Position numbers and translations under genes: made by a program. Shown in pieces: positions 16,788 through 26,117 of a stretch of 64,000 bases of DNA. Location: assembly GCA_021780075.1 (NCBI GenBank), contig JAJXZL010000010.1, positions 1 to 64,000 of the forward strand, given 5' to 3'. The notes under the pieces were generated by a model. That model was given only the letters and a program-made list of their open reading frames with translations. It ran no database searches and was not told where the DNA came from. Positions within the stretch are counted from its first letter, which is position 1. Every line of letters begins with the position of its first letter. Source of the DNA: Acidobacteriota bacterium. Lineage in GTDB: Bacteria > Acidobacteriota > Terriglobia > Terriglobales > Acidobacteriaceae.

Positions 16788-19700
16788 CTCACGGGCTGCA
16801 CGGTTCCCTTGCCCACCAGTTCTTCCACGCGCTCTATCCAGCCGCGATCTGCGGCCACGCTCATTTGCTCCGGCTCAAGAATCACGGCATACTCGCCCTT
16901 CATCTCAAGGTGAAGCATCACCTTCCCCGGCCCCGGCGCAGCGTCAGCAGCAATCTTCAATGCGGCAAACATCTCCTCTGTTGCGCGCTCGAGATTGATG
17001 CGAATGCGCACGCTTCCGGGCAGCTTGACCTGCACATCGTCAAGCGACTGAATTGCGCTGATGGAGATCTTCGGCGCAGAATCCTCTTCGCCCATGAGCA
17101 CGCCGCGAATCAGCACAGGCGCCTCCATCTTCAATTGGCCTGAGAGTCGCTCGTAGTCGCGCGAGAAGCAGATCAGGTCAATCTTGCCGCTCGCATCTTC
17201 CAGCGCCGCCTGCGCGTAGAGCTTCTGGTCACGCTTGCTCTTCTGCACGCGCAGACCTTGAATCATGCCAGCCACCTGAATCTCGGCCGCGGGATCGGAC
17301 TGCGAGCCCCAGCGACGCTCAGGCGGCTTGCGCTCCAGCGCTTCAGACACAGGAATGACTCCCGGCAGATTGCGCAGCTTTTCGGCATACTTGTCCAGCG
17401 GGTGACCTGAGACGAAGAAGCCCAGTACCTCTTTCTCATTCGCCAGCCGCTCGCTCTCTTCCCAGTCAGCCACGCGCGGCAGGTCGTCTCCGCCGCGGCC
17501 CGGCACCGGCGCTTCATTGAAGAGCCCGAAAAGGCCAGTCTGCCCCTGTGCTGCATCGCGCTGTGCCTTCTGCGCACGTTCCATTGCCTTGTCCACGACG
17601 TTCATCAGCTGCCCGCGCGTGCCCAGCGTATCCAGCGCACCGGCTTTGATGAGTGACTCAATCACGCGCTTGTTCATCACGCGCAAATCAACCTTCTCGC
17701 AGAACTCCCAGAAGCTGGTGAAGCGGCCGCCCACCTCCTCGCGCGCCTTCATGATGGACTCGATCGCATTGCCGCCCACATTTTTGACTGCGGCAAGGCC
17801 GAAGCGAATGGCTGCGCCATGCGGCGTGAACTGCGCGCCGGACGCCTGCACGTCGGGCGGTTCCACGGCAATGCCCATCTCGCGGCACTCGCCGATGTAC
17901 TTCACCACGTTCTCCGGCTTCGAGGTTTCGCTCGTCAGCAGCGCCGCCATGAACTCCACCGGAAAGTGCGTCTTTAAATAAGCCGTCTGATACGCCACCA
18001 GCGCGTATGCCGCCGAGTGCGATTTGTTGAACCCGTACCCCGAGAACTTCGCCATTTGGTCGAAAATCTCGTCCACCACGTTCTTCGGATGCCCCAGCGC
18101 CGCCGCGCCGCTCATGAAGCGGTCCCGCTGCTCCGCCATTGCCTCGGCATTCTTCTTTCCCATCGCGCGCCGCAGCAGGTCGGCCTCGCCCAGCGAGTAG
18201 TTCGCCAGCACATTGGCGATCCGCATCACCTGCTCCTGGTAGACGATCACGCCCAGCGAGTCCTTCAGAATCCCCTCAAGCTCTGGTAGCAGAAACTCAA
18301 CCTTGCGCCTGCCCCACTTCCGCTCGATGAAGTCGTCGATCATGTCCATCGGCCCCGGGCGATAAAGCGCATTCAGAGCCGTGAGTTCCTCCACCGTATC
18401 TGGCTTGTACCGTCGCAAAATGTCGCGCATCCCGCTCGACTCAAACTGAAACACGCCTGACGTCAGCGCGGTATGAAACACCTTGCGGAACGTCTCCGGA
18501 TCGTCCGGTGGAACCATGTCGATGTCCAGCTTTTCCCCGCGCGTCTGCTCAATCAGCTTCAGGCAATCGGTGATCACCGTCAGCGTCGCGAGGCCCAGGA
18601 AGTCCATCTTCAACAGCCCCATCTTCTCCACCGCCTTCATGTCATAGGCGGTCACGATTTCGTCGTTCTTCGTCTTGTTCAGCGGAACCAGTTCGGTCAA
18701 AGGCCGTGGCGCAATCACCACCGCGGAGGCGTGTACGCCCGATCCGCGTACCAGCCCCTCCAGCTTCTTTGCCGTATCGATCAGTTCTCGAACCTGCTTG
18801 TCGCCGTCGTACGCCTTGCGCAGGTCAGGCGACTCTGCCAGGGCCCGGTCCAGCGTCATGCCCACTGTTGCCGGCACCAGCTTCGCAATGCGGTCCACGT
18901 CCCCGTAAGGCATGTCCATCGCGCGCCCGCAGTCCTTGATGGACGCCTTGGCCGCCATCGTATTGAACGTGATAATCTGCGCCACCTGCTCGCGGCCATA
19001 CTTGCGCGTCACATAGTCGATCACTTCGCCGCGGCGGTTCTGGCAAAAGTCCACGTCAATATCCGGCATCGTCACGCGCTCCGGATTCAGGAAGCGCTCA
19101 AAGAGCAGCACATTCTGCATCGGATCGATGTTCGTGATCTCCATCGCATAAGCAACCAGCGATCCCGTCGCCGAGCCTCTTCCCGGTCCAACCGGAATCT
19201 CATGGTCGCGCGCGTACTTGATAAAGTCCCACACGATCAGGAAGTAGCCCGAGTACTTCATCTGCTTGATGATGCCGATCTCAAAGTTCAACCGGGATTC
19301 GTATTCGTGCACCGGCGTGCGCAGTACCCCGCGCGCCTCCAGGTTGCGCACCGCCGTCTCAAGGCGTTTCTTCAGGCCCTCGCGGCACACCTGCTCAAAG
19401 TAGCTGTCGATGGTGTGGCCCTGCGGCACCGCAAACGCGGGAAATGGATCGTCCACCGCGTGCAGCTTGAACTGGCAGCGCTCCGCAATCTCCATCGTCC
19501 GCTGCATCACGCCCGGCGAGTCAGGGAAAAGCCGCCCCATTTCGTCGGCACTCTTCACAAAAAACTGATCGCTGTCGAACCGGAATCGTTCCGCGTCATG
19601 CACCTTGGAGCCGGTCTGCACGCACAGCATTACATCGTGCGCATTGTGGTCCTCGCCGCACAGGTAGTGCGAGTCATTGGTAAGCACCATCGGGATCTCA

Positions 19701-20287
19701 AGCTCACGCTCCAGGCGGAAGAGGTCGCTCTGAATCTTGCGCTCCTGCTCCAGTCCCTGATCCTGAATCTCCAGATAGAAGTTGCCGCGCCCAAAGATGT
19801 CCTGATACTGCAGCGCCGCTGCCTTGGCCTTGTCATAGTGGCCCGCCATCAGCTCTTCACACAACTCACCGCTCAGGCAGCCGGAAAAGCCGATCAGTCC
19901 CTGAGCATGCTCGGCCAGGTAGCGCTTGCTCACGCGCGGCTTGCGATAGAAGCCGTGCAGCGACGCCTCCGACGTGAGACGGATCAGGTTGCGGTAGCCC
20001 TCTTCGTTCTCCGCCAGCACCAGCAGATGGTTGTACTGGTCGTTGGGCGACTCGGCGCGATGGTCCTCCGCCTTGCACACATAGAGTTCACAGCCGAGGA
20101 TGGGCTTGATGCCCTTTTCCTTGGCAGCGTTAAAAAAGTGCACCGCGCCGTAGATGTTGCCGTGGTCGGTCATGGCGACAGACGTCTGACCCAGTGCGGC
20201 TACGCGGTCCACAAGCTTTTTCACGTCGCAGGCGCCGTCGAGCAGAGAGTACTCAGTGTGCAAGTGGAGATGGGTGAATTCGGCCAT
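16784..20287 (-). CDS. dnaE: DNA polymerase III subunit alpha
   Basis: This is the replicative polymerase catalytic subunit. The ATG at 20287 ('MAEFTHLHLHTEYSLLDGA') gives 1167 aa, the usual DnaE1 length; the track start 101 codons upstream is a GC-rich extension. The PHP domain has an intact 'HLHLHTEYS' metal motif, which in many bacteria goes with proofreading or metal binding. The polymerase active site 'PDIDVDFCQNRRGE' carries the catalytic aspartates, 'GPGRGSATGSLVAYA' is conserved, and helix-hairpin-helix and OB-fold segments follow. It is convergent with rhaB; both stops use one CTAG. Confidence 0.97.
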   Translation of the reverse strand: MAEFTHLHLHTEYSLLDGACDVKKLVDRVAALGQTSVAMTDHGNIYGAVHFFNAAKEKGIKPILGCELYVCKAEDHRAESPNDQYNHLLVLAENEEGYRNLIRLTSEASLHGFYRKPRVSKRYLAEHAQGLIGFSGCLSGELCEELMAGHYDKAKAAALQYQDIFGRGNFYLEIQDQGLEQERKIQSDLFRLERELEIPMVLTNDSHYLCGEDHNAHDVMLCVQTGSKVHDAERFRFDSDQFFVKSADEMGRLFPDSPGVMQRTMEIAERCQFKLHAVDDPFPAFAVPQGHTIDSYFEQVCREGLKKRLETAVRNLEARGVLRTPVHEYESRLNFEIGIIKQMKYSGYFLIVWDFIKYARDHEIPVGPGRGSATGSLVAYAMEITNIDPMQNVLLFERFLNPERVTMPDIDVDFCQNRRGEVIDYVTRKYGREQVAQIITFNTMAAKASIKDCGRAMDMPYGDVDRIAKLVPATVGMTLDRALAESPDLRKAYDGDKQVRELIDTAKKLEGLVRGSGVHASAVVIAPRPLTELVPLNKTKNDEIVTAYDMKAVEKMGLLKMDFLGLATLTVITDCLKLIEQTRGEKLDIDMVPPDDPETFRKVFHTALTSGVFQFESSGMRDILRRYKPDTVEELTALNALYRPGPMDMIDDFIERKWGRRKVEFLLPELEGILKDSLGVIVYQEQVMRIANVLANYSLGEADLLRRAMGKKNAEAMAEQRDRFMSGAAALGHPKNVVDEIFDQMAKFSGYGFNKSHSAAYALVAYQTAYLKTHFPVEFMAALLTSETSKPENVVKYIGECREMGIAVEPPDVQASGAQFTPHGAAIRFGLAAVKNVGGNAIESIMKAREEVGGRFTSFWEFCEKVDLRVMNKRVIESLIKAGALDTLGTRGQLMNVVDKAMERAQKAQRDAAQGQTGLFGLFNEAPVPGRGGDDLPRVADWEESERLANEKEVLGFFVSGHPLDKYAEKLRNLPGVIPVSEALERKPPERRWGSQSDPAAEIQVAGMIQGLRVQKSKRDQKLYAQAALEDASGKIDLICFSRDYERLSGQLKMEAPVLIRGVLMGEEDSAPKISISAIQSLDDVQVKLPGSVRIRINLERATEEMFAALKIAADAAPGPGKVMLHLEMKGEYAVILEPEQMSVAADRGWIERVEELVGKGTVQPVS

Positions 20288-20584
20288 GGCTAGTCTTGAT
20301 TTTAGTCGCCAGGCGAGGACGAGACTCCGACGAATCGGCGGTTGAAATCTGGATTGACTGAGGAAAATAGGTGCCTTAGCGGGGAGTTTGTCCGCGACGC
20401 AATGCCGCAGCGCCGTGCTGTGCGCTGCCCCTTCTGCTCGTCCAGCTATGCACTTCCTGAAGTGTCGAGGGCGACTCGCCATGCGTTCCTGCAGGTGGCT
20501 TTGGATTGCGCGTCTCTGAACAAAAGCATTTGACTCCGAAGCCGCTTGATGCGGTGGAAAAGCCGTGCCTTCCACACCGCAGGC
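20288..20584. other. Intergenic region between dnaE and tetR promoter
   Basis: The 297 bp upstream of both divergent genes hold no supported gene; the 63-aa track ORF (20342-20533) lacks family features. The dnaE promoter must be here but I cannot place it. Confidence 0.5.
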
Positions 20585-20630
20585 TTGCAATAAATGGAAT
20601 TCCCGTGTAATTTACTAACCAGTTAGTTAA
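20585..20630 (+). promoter_or_regulatory. Promoter and TetR-type operator of the efflux operon
   Basis: A -35-like TTGCAA (20585-20590) and a -10-like TAATTT (20608-20613) are 17 bp apart. Overlapping the -10 and ending 4 bp before the ATG is the perfect inverted repeat ACTAAC-CA-GTTAGT (20614-20627), flanked by matching T/A pairs. Position and symmetry are what is expected of an autoregulatory TetR operator. Confidence 0.7.
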
Positions 20631-20634
20631 GAAC

Positions 20635-21384
20635 ATGCCCAAAGCTACAACAATCCGTTCCCAGGCGGAACGCTCCAGCCAAAGCCGCACCCGGATACTG
20701 GAGGCGGCGCTCGACGAGTTCAGCACCCACGGCTTTGCCGGAGCGCGAACAAGCCGCATTGCCGACGTTGCGGGCGTAAATAAGGCGCTGCTCTATTACT
20801 ACTTCGACAGCAAGGAGAAGCTGTACCACGCAGCGCTGGATCTGATCGTCGGCAAGGTGCACGACGAGTCGATGGCGGTGTTCCGGCACAAGGCCACGGC
20901 GGGGGAGCGCCTTTTGCGGACGGCTCTGCATCACTTTGATCGCCTTCTGACCCAGTGGGAGTTCCAGAGCCTGATGCAGCAGGAAATGATGCGCCACCAC
21001 AAAGGCGAGACAGGCGCGTTGCCACTCCTGGCGGAGCGCTTCTTTGCGCCACTTCAAAAAGCCTATGAGGCAGTCATGCGTGAAGGCATCTCGTCCGGCG
21101 AGTTGATTAACGTGGACTGGATGCAGATTCAACTAGCTGCGCTGGGAGCCAATGTCTTTTACTTTCTCAGCGCGCCGGTTCTGCGCATGACGGCACATTT
21201 TGATCCTCTGGTGCCTGAGGCTCTGGCAGCGCGCAGAAAGGCACTCCTTGAGTATCTGGGGCAGGCGGTTTTCACAGACCGGCAACACGGGGCCGAGGTA
21301 GCCGCGTGTGTATTCGCCGACACACCGATGCCCGATGTGAAAGAAAACCGCATGCTCTTTCGGAGGAAGAATGAACGCGCGTAA
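20635..21384 (+). CDS. TetR/AcrR family transcriptional regulator
   Basis: This 249-aa protein has an N-terminal helix-turn-helix ('TRILEAALDEFSTHGFAGARTSRIADVAGVNKALLYYYFDSKEKLY', about 18-62) and an all-helical ligand-binding C-terminal part. It is probably a repressor of the efflux genes behind it and of itself, released by a toxic ligand. The gene order (TetR, HlyD, ABC ATPase, ABC-2 permease) parallels E. coli cecR-ybhGFSR. Its last 14 bp overlap the hlyD-type gene. The inverted repeat just before the ATG is its likely operator. Confidence 0.92.
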   Translation: MPKATTIRSQAERSSQSRTRILEAALDEFSTHGFAGARTSRIADVAGVNKALLYYYFDSKEKLYHAALDLIVGKVHDESMAVFRHKATAGERLLRTALHHFDRLLTQWEFQSLMQQEMMRHHKGETGALPLLAERFFAPLQKAYEAVMREGISSGELINVDWMQIQLAALGANVFYFLSAPVLRMTAHFDPLVPEALAARRKALLEYLGQAVFTDRQHGAEVAACVFADTPMPDVKENRMLFRRKNERA

Positions 21385-22438
21385 CAGGGTATTCCTGATC
21401 CTTGGCCTGCTGCTTGTCGGTTCGTTGATCTGGTATCTGCTCACGGCACGGCCGCCGAGCGAGCTAAAGCTGATTGGCACAGTGGACGCCAATGAAGTGT
21501 TGGTAAGCGCCAAAATCCCCGGTCGCATTGAAACGCTGACGGTGGATGAAGGGCAGACGGTAAAGGCCGGACAACTGGTTGCGGTGATTGAGAGCGAAGA
21601 CCTGAAGGCCGCTCACCAGGCCGCAAAAGCCACCTCCGCAAGCAGTCTCTGGAAATTGGGCGAGACAGTGGAGACCGAGCGCCAGACCCGAGGGGAAACC
21701 AGCAGCGCCACCGTGAATGCGGAGGCGCAGGTGCGCGCGGCAAAAGCCTCGCTGGCACAGGCTCAGGCACAGTTTGAACACCAGAAGGCCGACACCACGC
21801 GGACAGTAGCGTTGGCCGCGCAAGGAATCATGAGCGCACAGGCGCGCGACGAGGCAGTAACCAGTCTGCAAGCGGCTGAAGCAGCCGTGAAAACCGCGCA
21901 TGAGAACGTCGCGGCCGCAGAGGCATCTTTGCGGCAGGCGCGCGCGCATGAGTTGCAGGCCAGCGCCGCAGAGCGCACCGTGGCCTCGACTCGCGAGCAG
22001 ATGCAAAATGCGAAGGCTCTTGCCGATCAGGCTGGCGTGGAACTGGGCTATGCGCAGGTGTTTGCGCCGGTCAGCGGACAGGTCAACGTGCTGGCGGCAC
22101 GACAGGGCGAGGTGCTGCCGGCTGGTGGAACCATTGCCACCATCATGGACCTGACCCAGACATGGGTCTACGCTCCTTTGCCGGAAACCGATGCGGACGC
22201 TGTCCAATTGGGCGACAGCCTGCGCGTGGTCATGCCCAGCGGCGCCGCCGTGCAGGGCAAGGTCATCGCCAAATCCGCCGAGGCCGACTTTGCCACCCAG
22301 CGCGACATCAACGGAGGCCGCAAGCGCGACATTAGAACCGTCCGCCTCAAGCTGCTCATTGACAACCCCGGCGAGCGCTTCGTGCCCGGCATGACGGCTG
22401 AGGTCTATATCCCCAAAAACAAATTGGTCAAGCCATGA
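21371..22438 (+). CDS. HlyD-family membrane fusion protein
   Basis: This 355-aa periplasmic adaptor is anchored by one N-terminal membrane segment ('VFLILGLLLVGSLIWYLL'). It has a biotinyl-lipoyl-like half ('ANEVLVSAKIPGRIETLTVDEGQTVKAGQLVAVIE'), a long Ala/Gln/Glu-rich coiled-coil hairpin (about 75-225), the returning half ('ELGYAQVFAPVSGQVNVLAARQG') and a beta-barrel ending in 'FVPGMTAEVYIP'. It resembles YbhG and should link the ABC-2 exporter to an outer-membrane channel that is not encoded here. The start overlaps tetR and the stop overlaps the ATPase start (ATGA), indicating tight co-translation. Confidence 0.9.
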   Translation: MNARNRVFLILGLLLVGSLIWYLLTARPPSELKLIGTVDANEVLVSAKIPGRIETLTVDEGQTVKAGQLVAVIESEDLKAAHQAAKATSASSLWKLGETVETERQTRGETSSATVNAEAQVRAAKASLAQAQAQFEHQKADTTRTVALAAQGIMSAQARDEAVTSLQAAEAAVKTAHENVAAAEASLRQARAHELQASAAERTVASTREQMQNAKALADQAGVELGYAQVFAPVSGQVNVLAARQGEVLPAGGTIATIMDLTQTWVYAPLPETDADAVQLGDSLRVVMPSGAAVQGKVIAKSAEADFATQRDINGGRKRDIRTVRLKLLIDNPGERFVPGMTAEVYIPKNKLVKP

Positions 22439-23493
22439 CGCGGCCCGCGCAACCTAGCACAGCAATGAATCTCGACAGCAACGGCGCCGCCGCGCCCCAG
22501 GCCGCGATTGCGGTGGAGAACATCGTCAAGCGGTACGGCGATTTCGAAGCCGTGAAAGGAGTGAGCTTCTCCGTAGCGGACGGTGAGATCTTTGGTCTAC
22601 TTGGACCGAACGGCGCGGGCAAAAGCACCCTGATCCGCATGATGACGACGCTGATTCCCGTGACTGCCGGCAAGGCGATTGTCGCTGGCCACGACGTGAC
22701 CAGGGAACCCGACGCCGTGCGCCGCATGATCGGCGTGATTCCGCAGGCCCTCACCAGCGATCAGGATCTTACGGTCGAAGAAAACCTGAGCATCTACGCC
22801 AAGCTCTACAGTGTGCCTCGCGCACAACGCGAGAAAAACATCGCCGAAGTGCTGGAGGCAGTAGACCTCACTAAATGGCGCAGCGCGCAGACCAAGACGC
22901 TCTCCGGCGGAATGCGCCGCCGCCTTGAAATCGCGCGTGGCCTTGTGCATGATCCGAGCATCTTTTTTCTCGACGAACCTACCACGGGCCTTGATCCAGT
23001 TTCGCGCATCGCGGTGTGGGAAATGTTGAACCATCTGAAGAAGACGCGCAACCTCACCATGCTCGTCACAACCCACTACATGGAAGAAGCCGACCGTCTC
23101 TGCGACCGTATCGCCATCGTCGATCACGGCACGCTGGTTGCGCTCGGCACGCCCGTTGAACTCAAGCAGAGCGTACCCGGATCAAACGTAGTCGAAGTCC
23201 AGTTTGCCAACGAGCACGAAGAATGGAAGGCGCGCCTCGAGCGGTTCCCCGATGTAACCGAAGTACAGGCACAGTCAGCGGGCGTGTATCGCATACTCAC
23301 ATCCAACGGCTCCCGCACCACCACCCAGTTGGTCGAGTTGGCTGCATCACTGGGCGAGTTGCTCACATCACTCAGTGTGCAGAACACATCACTCGACGAT
23401 GTTTTCGTTCACTACACCGGTCGCCAGCTTCGCGATGAGCAGGTCAAGACGGTCAACTTTGTGATGCCGCCCAGACCCGGGAGCCGTCCATGA
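22435..23493 (+). CDS. ABC-2 exporter ATP-binding protein
   Basis: This is a 352-aa ATPase of the DrrA/YbhF-like drug-export class. It has Walker A 'GPNGAGKST', the Q-loop in 'VIPQALTSD', signature 'LSGGMRRRLE', Walker B 'IFFLDEPTTGLDP' and the switch His in 'VTTHYMEEAD'. The C-terminal 100 residues are the usual accessory domain of this class. The ATG at 22435 overlaps the stop of the HlyD gene; an internal ATG ten codons on is an alternative. Unlike E. coli YbhF it has a single ATPase domain, so the transporter needs two copies. Confidence 0.93.
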   Translation: MTRPAQPSTAMNLDSNGAAAPQAAIAVENIVKRYGDFEAVKGVSFSVADGEIFGLLGPNGAGKSTLIRMMTTLIPVTAGKAIVAGHDVTREPDAVRRMIGVIPQALTSDQDLTVEENLSIYAKLYSVPRAQREKNIAEVLEAVDLTKWRSAQTKTLSGGMRRRLEIARGLVHDPSIFFLDEPTTGLDPVSRIAVWEMLNHLKKTRNLTMLVTTHYMEEADRLCDRIAIVDHGTLVALGTPVELKQSVPGSNVVEVQFANEHEEWKARLERFPDVTEVQAQSAGVYRILTSNGSRTTTQLVELAASLGELLTSLSVQNTSLDDVFVHYTGRQLRDEQVKTVNFVMPPRPGSRP

Positions 23494-24602
23494 ACAGATT
23501 TTTCGCAATCGTGGAACGCGAAATGCGCAAGTTCTTCCGCTCGCCGGTCCTGATGATCATGTCCATGATGCTACCCCTGGTGCAGCTTGTGATTCTGGGC
23601 AATGCATTCGGCGGCAAGATTCGCGGCGCGCGCGTTGCCGTGGTGGACTACGATCACGGTCCGCAGGCGCTGAGAGTGCGCGAGGCCTTTGACTCGATTG
23701 CCGTCAACATCGCCACCTTCACCACGGTCAACTGTAGCAACGAGAACGAGGCCCGCGACGACGTGCGCACCGGCAAGGTGGATGCCGCTGTCGTCATTCC
23801 CGCGCAATACTCGCGGCGGGTCTACGCACAGGATGCACCCCGCATCGGGCTGATTGTCGATAACTCAGACCAATTCATGAGTGGCAGCATCGAGGCACAG
23901 ATGCAGTCGCTTGTCGATGCACTCAATCAGCCCGTTATCCAGAACCGCGTGGTCAAGCAGATCGCCCTTGAGATTGTTGAGCTCTATCCCTTCGTCGAGT
24001 ACATGAAGTATCTGCTCTCCGGATCCATCGCTCTGGCCATGTATATCTCCGTGATGATCGGCGGCGGCATGTTATACATCGACGACAAGGCGCGCGGCGT
24101 CCATGAGGGCTACCTGGTTACGCCCATCAGTAAGCTCGAACTGGTGATGGGCCTCAACATCGCTGGAGCCATCAAGGCGGTCCTGTCGGGCATTTCGCTC
24201 ACCGTGATCGGTTCGCTCATGGCGGGTCTGGGAACGATCTTCAATCCTGCGGCACTCTTGCAGTTATTCCTGCTCATCCTGGGCACCTCGATCGCCTTCA
24301 ACGGCATGATGTTTCTGATGATGGTGCGCGTGGACGATCCGCTGGTTCCGCGCGCGATCTTCGGCGTCCTCAATACCCTCCTCTTCTTTCCGTCGGGCGC
24401 CATCTATCCCATCGCCGCATTTCCCAAATGGCTGCGTGCCATCGCCGTCGTAGACCCGTTCACCTACGCGATTCACGGCTTCAAAGCGGTGCTGCTCAAG
24501 GATGGCGGCTTCCCTGCCATTCAAGGCGACCTCACATTTCTATTCGTCTTCGGCATCAGCACGCTTCTGATTGCCACACCACTGTTCAAACGCACGCTGT
24601 AG
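23490..24602 (+). CDS. ABC-2 type exporter permease
   Basis: This 370-aa inner-membrane protein has the ABC-2 layout: one N-terminal membrane segment ('VLMIMSMMLPLVQLVILGNAFGG'), a soluble loop of about 130 residues on the outer face, and five segments near the C-terminus, including 'FPSGAIYPIAAFPKWLRAIAVVDPFTYAIHGF', a hallmark of YbhR/YbhS-type permeases. Only one permease is encoded where E. coli has two, so it probably works as a homodimer. It ends the efflux operon, which exports an unknown hydrophobic or toxic compound. Confidence 0.92.
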   Translation: MNRFFAIVEREMRKFFRSPVLMIMSMMLPLVQLVILGNAFGGKIRGARVAVVDYDHGPQALRVREAFDSIAVNIATFTTVNCSNENEARDDVRTGKVDAAVVIPAQYSRRVYAQDAPRIGLIVDNSDQFMSGSIEAQMQSLVDALNQPVIQNRVVKQIALEIVELYPFVEYMKYLLSGSIALAMYISVMIGGGMLYIDDKARGVHEGYLVTPISKLELVMGLNIAGAIKAVLSGISLTVIGSLMAGLGTIFNPAALLQLFLLILGTSIAFNGMMFLMMVRVDDPLVPRAIFGVLNTLLFFPSGAIYPIAAFPKWLRAIAVVDPFTYAIHGFKAVLLKDGGFPAIQGDLTFLFVFGISTLLIATPLFKRTL

Positions 24603-24670
24603 TGAGGGCCTGCGCCACAATATTCGCGGAATTTCCGGCGGGATGCTAAAGAGTCCGGAATGCGCCGAGG

Positions 24671-24699
24671 CGGTCCACTCCTTGTGGGAGGGTGGACCG
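24671..24699 (+). terminator. Hairpin after the efflux operon
   Basis: An 8-bp perfect stem CGGTCCAC / GTGGACCG with further inner pairing lies 69 bp after the permease stop and before the dipeptidase gene. It is followed only by 'tttcg', so it is a terminator-like hairpin without a long T run. Confidence 0.5.
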
Positions 24700-24795
24700 T
24701 TTCGCTGCGTTGGGCCGAATCTGCCAAATCGCGCTATGCTCAAATGACTTCCTGCTTGTTTCCTCGACGCGCCGGTATACACTCATCCCAAGCCT

Positions 24796-26103
24796 ATGCG
24801 GACCTGCACTTTCATCGCTTCCATGCTTCTCGCCTTGCCAGCCTTTGCGTATGCCCAAACCCCGGCCAGGACTTCCCAAAAGATGACTGCCAAACTCACT
24901 CCAGAAGCTGTCCATCGTTCCGCGATAGTCATTGATACGCACGCCGACACGCCGCAGCGCTTTGCGGATGAGAACTTTGACCTGAGCGACCCGCTCGGAG
25001 GCGGCAACTTCAATCTCGCATCCGCGCGCAAGGGCAATCTGGGCGCGGAGTTTTTCTCCATCTGGGTTGAGCCCAATCTCTACAAAGGCCACTACGCACG
25101 GCGCACGCTTGTGCTGATTGATGCGGTCAAGCAACAGGTAGCAAAACATGCTGACCAGATGATGCTTGCCACTTCGCCGGAAGACATCGAACGCGCGCAC
25201 CGTGAGCACAAGATTGCGGCGCTGATGGGCATCGAAGGCGGCCATTCCATTGAGGACTCGCTGGCTCTGCTGCGCCAGTACTATGCGCTGGGCGTGCGCT
25301 ACATGACGCTCACCTGGTCCAACTCCAACGGCTGGGCTGACAGCTCGGGCGATATCAACGACGCGTCCATTCCCCACACCAAGGAGGGACTGAACGAGTT
25401 TGGCAAGGACGTGGTTTATGAGATGAATCGCCTGGGCATGATGGTGGATGTCTCGCACGTTTCGGACCGCACGTTCTTCCGCACGCTCATCATCAGCCGC
25501 GCCCCAGTCATCGCGTCGCATTCCGCAGCAAGGGCGCTGTGTGATGCTCCGCGCAACATGACCGATGACATGCTGCGCGCAATTGCCAACTCTGGCGGGC
25601 CTGAGTCAAAGGGCGGCGTGGTGCAGGTTAACTTCTATTCGGCATTTATCTCTCAGGCCTATCGCGACGCGCAAAAGGCGCAGAAGCCTGAAGTGGAGAA
25701 AGCCGTGCAGGAGTTGAAAGACAAGTACAAGGCCGAGGGCAAGACAGCTCCCCAGGCTGAAATCGACAAGCTTCAGCGCCAGTTTGCCGATCGCATTCCG
25801 CGGCCGCCGCTCAAAGACCTGATCGATCACATCGACCACATCGCCAAAGTGGCAGGCATCGATCACGTCGGGCTGGGCTCGGACTTTGACGGCGTGGACG
25901 GGCAACTGCCTCAGGGCATGGACTCTCCCGCCGACTTCCCGAAGATTACGGCAGCGCTGATGGAGCGCGGCTACTCCGCGGAAGACTGCCGCAAGATTCT
26001 GGGCGGCAACCTGCTGCGGGTCTTTGCGGAAGTAGAACAGGTAAGCAAGCAATTGAAGGTCGAAACCCGGCCACGTCTCTCAGCCAAGCAGCAGGGTGAG
26101 TAG
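24796..26103 (+). CDS. Secreted M19-family dipeptidase
   Basis: This is a zinc dipeptidase of the renal/membrane dipeptidase family, 435 aa, with a clear signal peptide ('FIASMLLALPAFAYAQ'). Metal- and substrate-binding segments are present: 'VIDTHADTPQRF' (HxD), 'ALMGIEGGHSIED' (bridging Glu), 'VDVSHVSDRTF', 'IASHSAARALCDAPRN' and 'VGLGSDFDGVDG'. Compared with short bacterial homologues it has an insertion of about 40 charged residues ('KAVQELKDKYKAEGKTAPQ'), seen in other periplasmic members. It probably trims dipeptides, including D-amino acid containing ones, in the periplasm. It is convergent with the GNAT gene. Confidence 0.93.
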   Translation: MRTCTFIASMLLALPAFAYAQTPARTSQKMTAKLTPEAVHRSAIVIDTHADTPQRFADENFDLSDPLGGGNFNLASARKGNLGAEFFSIWVEPNLYKGHYARRTLVLIDAVKQQVAKHADQMMLATSPEDIERAHREHKIAALMGIEGGHSIEDSLALLRQYYALGVRYMTLTWSNSNGWADSSGDINDASIPHTKEGLNEFGKDVVYEMNRLGMMVDVSHVSDRTFFRTLIISRAPVIASHSAARALCDAPRNMTDDMLRAIANSGGPESKGGVVQVNFYSAFISQAYRDAQKAQKPEVEKAVQELKDKYKAEGKTAPQAEIDKLQRQFADRIPRPPLKDLIDHIDHIAKVAGIDHVGLGSDFDGVDGQLPQGMDSPADFPKITAALMERGYSAEDCRKILGGNLLRVFAEVEQVSKQLKVETRPRLSAKQQGE

Positions 26104-26117
26104 TTGAAAAACAAGCC

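Noticed and set aside
18473-20293. 606-aa plus-strand ORF antisense to dnaE
   Set aside because: Long open frames opposite GC-rich genes are common; the sequence is His/Arg/Leu-rich without motifs, and dnaE is certain.
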